Part shown: in pieces, positions 58,500 to 64,000 of the stretch | Numbering within the stretch: the first letter of the stretch is position 1 | Layout of the letters: each line of letters starts with the position of its first letter | Assembly (NCBI GenBank): GCA_964058845.1 | Contig: CAXKVR010000038.1 | Coordinates: 1 to 64,000 of the forward strand | Origin: Carex sylvatica | Taxonomy: Eukaryota; Streptophyta; Magnoliopsida; Poales; Cyperaceae | Reading direction: 5' to 3' | Length of the DNA stretch: 64,000 bases | The notes under the pieces: generated by a model | Database searches by the model: none | Told to the model about the DNA's origin: nothing | What the model saw: the letters and a program-made list of their open reading frames with translations, nothing else | Made by a program: the position numbers and the translations under genes

Positions 58500-61352
58500 A
58501 ATGTGAATTTGTGGAGAGTTGTGTACACTCAATTTGAGTCTAGTGGGGTCTCCGTAATGGACATATATTTAAAGAGGATTTCCCGGGCCGGGGCTGGACC
58601 TTCAAGTTATGACAATTCGGGTTATGACAACCCAGAGTACCACCACTCCCCTTATGACAACCCGGGGTACCACCACCACTCCCCTTATGACAACCAGGGG
58701 TACCACCACCACTCTCCTTATGACAACCAGGGGTACCGCCACCACTTCCCTTATGACAACCAGAGGTACCATAGTCCCGGTTATGACAACTTCGAGTACT
58801 ATAACTCCCCTGAAAATACTGAAGATTTACCACCACCACCCAGACAGACCCCCATAATCCCTAGATTTTCATCTATGCCAGAGTCAAGATCGGTACCCGT
58901 TAATCGAACTGATATTGATATTAATGTTGATGCTATTGATGCCATATCAGAAAGGGATTTGGGAATCCGATGACTTATCAGATGGCGATGCAAATGTACC
59001 ATGTTTATCCAAAGAAGAAAAATTCTCGATTAGAGGTCGGGAAAATAAGAATCCGGTCGCCACATTCAACGATACCACAGCTTTTGAAGAGACAGACATT
59101 AGTTATTTTGGCCCTCGTGTTGTATACAATGACGAACTTGCCCCAGGGCAACTTTATACCAACATAGATGAACTTATAAAAAAAATCTACGAGACTCATG
59201 TTCACGGCAACTGGGAATGTAAAATACACAAAAGGGATCGAACAAGGTTAGTTGTGCTATGTAAAACTCACCCGCGGTGCGAGTTTCGCCTTTTTGCAAC
59301 CCCTGCGGGTGTCGGAGAAGCAATGATGATTAAGAAGTGTGAACCACCCCATACATGCAAGTCTGCATCCACAAGGACAGACCATTCACAGCTGACGGCA
59401 TCACTAATTGCCGATGCAATTGAGGAAGACATTAAAGAGGACCCATCCATGAGTATCACGGCGGTGGCTAGAACCGTCAGACACAAATACAAATATGTAA
59501 CCCCAAAATACAACAGGTTGTGGAGAGGTCGTGAACTTGTAGTTTGCAGAATATTCGGTAGTTGGAAGGATTCATACGGCTATCTGGCACCATTGCTCCA
59601 GGCCATGACAAGTACAAATGTCGGTACTGTATATGAGAGGTGGCATGACCCTTTTTTTGATAAGGAAGGAGTGCTAATAGAGGGAACTCAACAATTCAAG
59701 GGCATAGCATGGGTTTTTGGTGCTTGTATCCAAGTTGTGCCATACATCAGACCCGTTATCAGCATTGATGCATGCTTCATGTCTGGCCGTTATGAGGGGA
59801 GATTATTGATAGCATGTGCATATGATGCTGAGAACCAGTTGTTGCCTTTGGCATTTGCAATTGTTCGTAAAGAGGATGGTGAGAACTGGAGATTCTTTAT
59901 GCAGTTTTTAAGAAGACGGGTGATTAGGAAAGGAAAGTTTTTCTGTGTGATATCAGACCAGCACAAAGGAATAAAATTTGTGTTTGATTGTGAAGATTAC
60001 GGTTGGTCAACACGTACTGGTGAGTGTGTACACAGGTTGTGTATGCAACACGTTGCGGAGAACTTTTTCAAGGCAATCGGAAATGACAAGTGGGTTCTAG
60101 AAACATTTAGACGAAATTACAGAAAGAAAAAGCCGAGAAGAGTGGTAGAGATGACTCGCAGTTTTGCAAAGGTATATATATTACAGTTGTTTACATATAT
60201 TATTGTATTTTTAGACGACGATTTTTTAGTACAATTGTTTACTTATATTATTTTATTTTCTTATTTTTCTGTAGTATATGCCAAAGGCAAATCTCTACTT
60301 AATGAAGGTCGGCAAAAATAATCCCCGAGATGTCAACGAAGATCCAGCATACGAGAAAATATATCAATCTCGTGATGGAGGTTGGCGTTGGGGAATTATG
60401 ACCACCAACGGGTCCGAGTCGCTGAATGCAGTATTCAAGCAGAGCCGGATGTTGCATGTGGCTGCAATTGTAGAAGACACATTTTACAAGTTAAATGCCT
60501 GGTTTCAAGAACGACGTGCTAAGGCCGCATAATTAATAAGGATGAACCAGTCATTTTCAACAAGAATGGAGGAGAAACTAAAACAACACAGGGACAAAGG
60601 TGCAATTATGAACGTGATCCCGATGGGGAATGATGGTACAAAATTCGAAGTGTAAAATTCAAATGAATACGTTCCTACCAGCCGCAAACCTGATGGGACT
60701 ATGGAGTTTGTGAAGAGGGCTTGCAAGTACGTGGTTAAATTCGGAGATGCCATGGCGGTAACCTGTACATGCCAAGGATCCCAACTAAGTCACATACCCT
60801 GTAGTCACGTGATGGCGGTATGCCGAGTGAGAAACTACTGTGAGGATCATTATGTTGCTGACATGCATCGTACCGATTACCTTGCTTCCACTTGGGGTGG
60901 ATCTTTCCATTCTTATCCCGATCAGCATGAGTGGCATGCATATGTCGGTGATATAATACTTCCTTCAGAATGATGGATAAGAAAGGGGAGGAGGAGACAC
61001 AAGTGTGTTGTAATGACCATGGACGAGATGGGCAGTAGGCGACCGTCGGGAAATCAAGCTCGTCGTTCTGTTTCTGAAAGGCGCACAGCAGGTATTTTTT
61101 TTTTTGTATAAAAATAAGTTATGATTTTATTATAGTAATAACTAAATTGTATTGTTATGTCCAGGTGCCATAAACGTACACAATGAAAGAGAAAATGCTA
61201 AAGTTATTGCTGAAGCAACTGGTAGAACACATCCCCCACCTCTTACGAGTCAATCATCTAGTAGCCAAGCATCTACAAGTAATGCCGCACCTGCAGCTGG
61301 TACAAGAAAATCTGGTCGTTTTTTAGGTTTATTCGCACGTCGGGCCAGATGA
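58500..61352 (+). pseudogene. MuDR-type (MULE) transposase, decayed
   Basis: The coding path starts with NVNLWRVVYTQFE, continues through a YDNPGYHHHS tandem repeat (58608-58800) and shifts frame near 58930-58970. It then runs open from 58915 to 60171; intron 60172-60274 leads to exon 60275-61091, intron 61092-61164 and exon 61165-61352. Domains: MuDR DNA-binding region (LYTNIDELIKKIYETHVHGNWE, CKTHPRCEFRL); the MULE catalytic core with Asp codons 59767-59769 (VISIDACFMSGRY) and 59956-59958 (CVISDQHKGI); and a SWIM zinc finger CxCx9CxH (60764-60808). In-frame stops lie at 60530, 60653 and 60971 (the last probably a TGG tryptophan codon changed to TGA). The PB1-like N-terminus is missing. It is not functional as it stands. 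Confidence 0.9.
58608..58800 (+). repeat. In-frame minisatellite, ~33-bp unit, encoding PYDNxGYHHHS
   Basis: About six copies of CCTTATGACAACC-GGGGTACCACCACCACT-type units keep the reading frame and give a Tyr/His/Asp/Asn-rich low-complexity stretch ahead of the DNA-binding region. Outer copies are shorter or degenerate; the inner three are nearly identical. Confidence 0.92.
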
Positions 61353-61394
61353 AGTTCTTCACTCTATTGCTAGTGTGAAAGTAAGCTACGAACT

Positions 61395-61500
61395 TTAATT
61401 GTATTGTTCAACTTCAAGTGTATTGTTAAACTTTACTTGTATTGTTCAACTTGAGTTGTATTGTTGAACTGCTGTAATTTAATTGTATTGTTGAACTATT
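61395..61500. repeat. Tandem repeat of TTGTATTGTTCAACT units
   Basis: Five imperfect ~22-bp copies (GTATTGTTNAACTT) between the transposase stop and the convergent small gene. This is the intergenic, terminator-proximal zone of the two converging transcripts. Confidence 0.85.
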
Positions 61501-61617
61501 TTAAACTAATTCAGAACTACATGCCATGCAGTATGATAAATTAATTGTCACACAAGATGATAAGATATATTGAAAAATATCTTACAACATAAAACATATG
61601 TTGATGGATATAAAATC

Positions 61618-61948
61618 CTATTTCTTAGCAGCCGCCGGCTTCTTAGTAGTCGACTTCCCATTAGTGGCACCCGAGGATGTGCTCGGCTTATCAATTTTCT
61701 CTTTTTTCAGCCCATATCCGTATGGATTTTCAATAAAGTCATCGTCTGAAAGGGAAGAGATTTCAGTAGATAATTGGATACCAAATCTTTTCAGAAAAAG
61801 TATTTCTTTACAGTGACATTTGGCATCCCCATTACCTCTTTTGCTACTGTCCATCATTTTCAACAACAAAACAAACATACACTAATTATAATATAATTAA
61901 AAAATATTAAAAAAAATATTTAAATTACCTGTAGCTGCAGTCGTCCAT
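61618..61948 (-). CDS. Small convergent gene of the MULE, 2 exons, 82 aa, unknown function
   Basis: Exons 61948-61929 (MDDCSY plus two bases) and 61846-61618; the GT-AG intron 61928-61847 keeps the frame. The product begins MDDCSYSSKRGNGDAKCHC, contains KEILFLKRFG and SSLSDDDFIENPYGYGLK, and ends Lys/Ala-rich (TTKKPAAAKK). I do not recognise the family; CHC might be a remnant of a small zinc knuckle, but the rest of a GRF finger is absent. It faces the transposase tail to tail and is preceded by a GC-palindrome cluster and TATA-like region resembling the other MULE arms. It therefore sits where mudrB sits in MuDR. No stop codons interrupt it, unlike its neighbours. Confidence 0.55.
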
Positions 61949-62160
61949 AAGATCGCCCAAAATCGCCAAGAAAATCGCCTTCAGCTCTTTCTCCCTTCTC
62001 TCTGAATCTGAAGTGGGTGATATAATGAATTTGGAGTGAGGAGAGAGAGAGAAATTGAATAAATAGGCATCCCTATTGGACCTTCCGTGGTAGAGGCGGT
62101 CAGGACCATAGCAGACCGCCCCTGCCACAGGCGGTCTGCTAGGAGACGATTTTAGAATTG
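61949..62160 (-). promoter_or_regulatory. MULE-arm-like promoter with GC-rich palindromes
   Basis: On the minus strand: CTAGCAGACCGCCTGTGG, CAGGGGCGGTCTGCTA and GACCGCCTCTACCACGG (complement of 62085-62150), then a TATA-like CTATTTATTCAAT, a CT-rich leader (TTTCTCTCTCTCC), ATTATATCACCCA and GGCGATCTTATGG before the donor CAG/GTAATT. The second MULE's left arm has the same order and similar words (GCTATAAATTCC, ATTATATCACATCCC, GGCGATTATTACAG/GTAATT at 45262-45366). Confidence 0.6.
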
Positions 62161-62571
62161 CTTAGTTTTAAAAATGATGAAATATATACGTTATAACTTA
62201 GAGGAGACGTCTGATAGAATTACTTAGTTTTAAAACTTGGTTAGTTATAATTATGTTGTAACTAATAACTTATTTTTAACGTCCGCAAATAAAAACCACG
62301 AAGTGTAAAATGATAACAACATAAAAGTCATAATGAAAAAAATAGAATAGTACAGTTCCAAACATATAATACTACAGTCCCAGAGTCAAAATACTACAGT
62401 CATAACTAAACAAAAAAAATATCATCTGCCTCGTTGTTTCTTTCCGGAGGGATCCCACCTATCAGCTGTTTTGCCTTTGCGATCCCTGTGCGGCTACTGG
62501 CGCCTCTGTATCTGGCTCTGCGGACTAATATCTCCTAAGTCGTCCTCTGCACCCTCCTTTCCCATATCCTC
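62161..62571. other. Junction region between MULE arm and PMD pseudogene
   Basis: Contains two copies of a block with GAGACG...TAGAATT(G/A)CTTAGTTTTAAAA (~62150-62185 and ~62203-62240). The expected CGGCCATTTTTATTAATA terminus was not found. It also holds the presumed 3' flank of the PMD gene. Confidence 0.45.
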
Positions 62572-64000
62572 CTAAACCTCTGTATACATGTGCTGCATAC
62601 CTGTGTCATCTCCCCATGGATCAAATGGTACAGATGACTGTGCATCAGCCGGCTGTGTACGCATGTCCCATGGATCTTGCCCCAAGGTTGGAGGATACAT
62701 GGAAGGAGGCGATGCACCAAATAATGCAGAGGCAAAGCCATCTACAGTCTCCCCTGTACTCCCACCAGCCTCGTAGTCGTGCTTTATTGTATCTCCATAA
62801 CGTGGTCGGTGTAAGCCAATAACCTCTGCATCTGTACATACCGGGGACAGGACATCCACGCTAAACTCGGCATCGGCCTCCCAAAGAGGTGCTCCATCCT
62901 AAATTTAAATAATATTAGATTTTCTTCATACACAGAACTCTGCAATAAACAATATAAAGCGGTAACTGACGTGGCCAAGCTCTGTCGGAACTCCATATTT
63001 ATTTCTATAAGCGTTCCATCCTTGGGTATTCAACACCCAGTCGTGGAACTCCCAACCTGTGGTATCACTTGCATAATTGAACGTTAACTTAGTTAGAACA
63101 AAAAATCAGAGAAAAATAAAATGATTGTGTGTGTCCTACTTTTAATATTAATCGAGTAATCACCTGAAGGAGGTGGCGGTATCTCATCGGCGTAGACAGG
63201 GACTCGTTCATGATTTGGATTTCGCGGTGTATTTTTTATCTCCCTCCAATTGATGTTCTCCCCAGCATCGCGCAGCATGCCAACGAGGCGGCCGTCTCAA
63301 CCGCCTCTCTCAACGACTGGTGCACTGTGCTGGAGCATTTGACATCGTATCGCGCGCCAAGCATCCCTCGCCATGCAGGCCAGGCTGTGTCCAACTCCTC
63401 TGATGGCTGTCAATACCTGCACACAATATATTTTCATTATTATGACAACAAGAAGTGTAATTAAAATTAAATTTTTTTAATTAAAGTAGGTTTAAGTTAT
63501 ATTTACCGAGTGAGCATTGACCGGATCCCAAGGCATATAATTCCTAGATGAATCCATCAGTCTACGTTGAAGGATGTTGCCATAATGACCTGTAAGGTAG
63601 ACTGACGGCATGCCGTATCTCTGAAACCATACATCAAATCTCAAAGTCCCGGGACCAATACCCAATGACTCAGGAGGTGGCACACTCCATAAGTGCTGAT
63701 CTGGATATCGAGCCCAGTCGTACTCCCGGCTGAAACGCTGGCTCCAGTCGACTTTGGGCTTAGTATGCGTCGTACTGCAAGTATAATTAATTAGAAAAAT
63801 GAAAAATATTGGCAATATTAAAGTGATAATGAAATTAAGTACATAGTACTTACTTGTGAAACTTGTCAGTATCATCCTTACCCATCAGCGGGTACTCCGG
63901 GATGAAAGCATCCAACCCAAACTGTCAAGACATCCGATCGGGATTGTGATACTCCACTATCTAGAAACAAATGACCGGTCCCTGGTAATACCAGAGTGGT
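62572..64000 (-). pseudogene. Plant mobile domain (PMD, MAIN-like) gene, decayed, runs past window end
   Basis: Coding blocks in transcript order: >64000-63854 (IVEYHNPDRMS, then QFGLDAFIPEYPLM), 63774-63507 (VDWSQRFSREYDWARYPDQ, TLRFDVWFQRYGMPSVYLTG), ~63417-63167 (QPSEELDTAWPAWRGML, DAGENINWREIKNTP), ~63050-62968 (GWEFHDWVLNTQGWNAYRN) and 62898-62572 (APLWEADAEFSVDVLSP, DPWGDDTGMQHMYTEV). The NPDRxxxQFGL opening is typical of the PMD family (MAIN/MAIL1 and many transposon-borne relatives). Stops at 63961-63963, 63925-63927 and 63410-63412 and a frameshift near 63280 make it a pseudogene. PMD genes are often carried by MULE and Ty3 elements; here it may belong to the neighbouring MULE or to another element continuing beyond the window. 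Confidence 0.85.

Noticed and set aside
58608..58800. CRISPR-like regular repeats
   Set aside because: Direct in-frame minisatellite within a transposase gene, without unique spacers; the genome is eukaryotic.
61925..62128. 67-codon minus-strand open frame starting in the palindrome cluster
   Set aside because: Most of it reads through promoter-like palindromes and the CT-rich leader. Only the last codons (from the ATG at 61948) are taken as exon 1 of the small gene.

Overview
This is a stretch of plant nuclear genome, most likely from a eudicot. It is AT-rich, its genes have many short U-rich GT-AG introns, and every recognisable protein belongs to a plant family. I cannot name the species. 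Gene models were built by hand from splice sites, and every intron junction in the five host genes keeps the reading frame.

Layout. 1-3.4 kb is repeat sequence, including a complete non-autonomous Mutator-like element (MULE) with a 9-bp target duplication. 3.5-9.7 kb (+) is an 11-exon P-loop NTPase gene. Tail to tail with it, 11.4-16.8 kb (-) is an Enhancer-of-polycomb-like gene (NuA4 acetyltransferase subunit). 21.05-25.76 kb (-) is a QWRF-family (augmin/microtubule-associated) gene. 26.5-31.6 kb holds two solo-LTR-like insertions and a 5'-truncated L1-type LINE with a 16-bp target duplication. 32.56-41.54 kb (-) is a 22-exon endosomal NHX5/NHX6-type cation/proton antiporter gene. Two of its introns are U12-type AT-AC introns. 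45.0-49.3 kb is a second complete MULE with a 9-bp target duplication, a 5' fragment of a MULE transposase gene and a nested LTR-like insertion. 49.3-56.6 kb has no gene I can support. 56.6-58.1 kb (-) is a small acidic protein gene with a C-terminal EAR-type LxLxL motif. 58.4-64 kb is a decayed autonomous MULE region: a MuDR-type transposase with SWIM finger (+), a convergent 82-codon gene of unknown function (-), and a plant-mobile-domain (PMD) pseudogene (-) running off the window.

The host genes are unrelated housekeeping-type loci (chromatin, microtubules, endosomal ion homeostasis) and do not form a pathway. The coherent system in the window is the MULE family. The two bounded elements and the 62-kb region share clusters of GC-rich palindromes built on GGGCGGTC, each lying just upstream of a TATA-like promoter and a short first exon. 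The convergent transposase/small-gene arrangement at 58-62 kb recalls mudrA/mudrB of maize MuDR, but the small protein is not one I recognise. I regard this, the paired AT-AC introns, and the short LINE-tail insertions that share a terminal hairpin as the most interesting observations.
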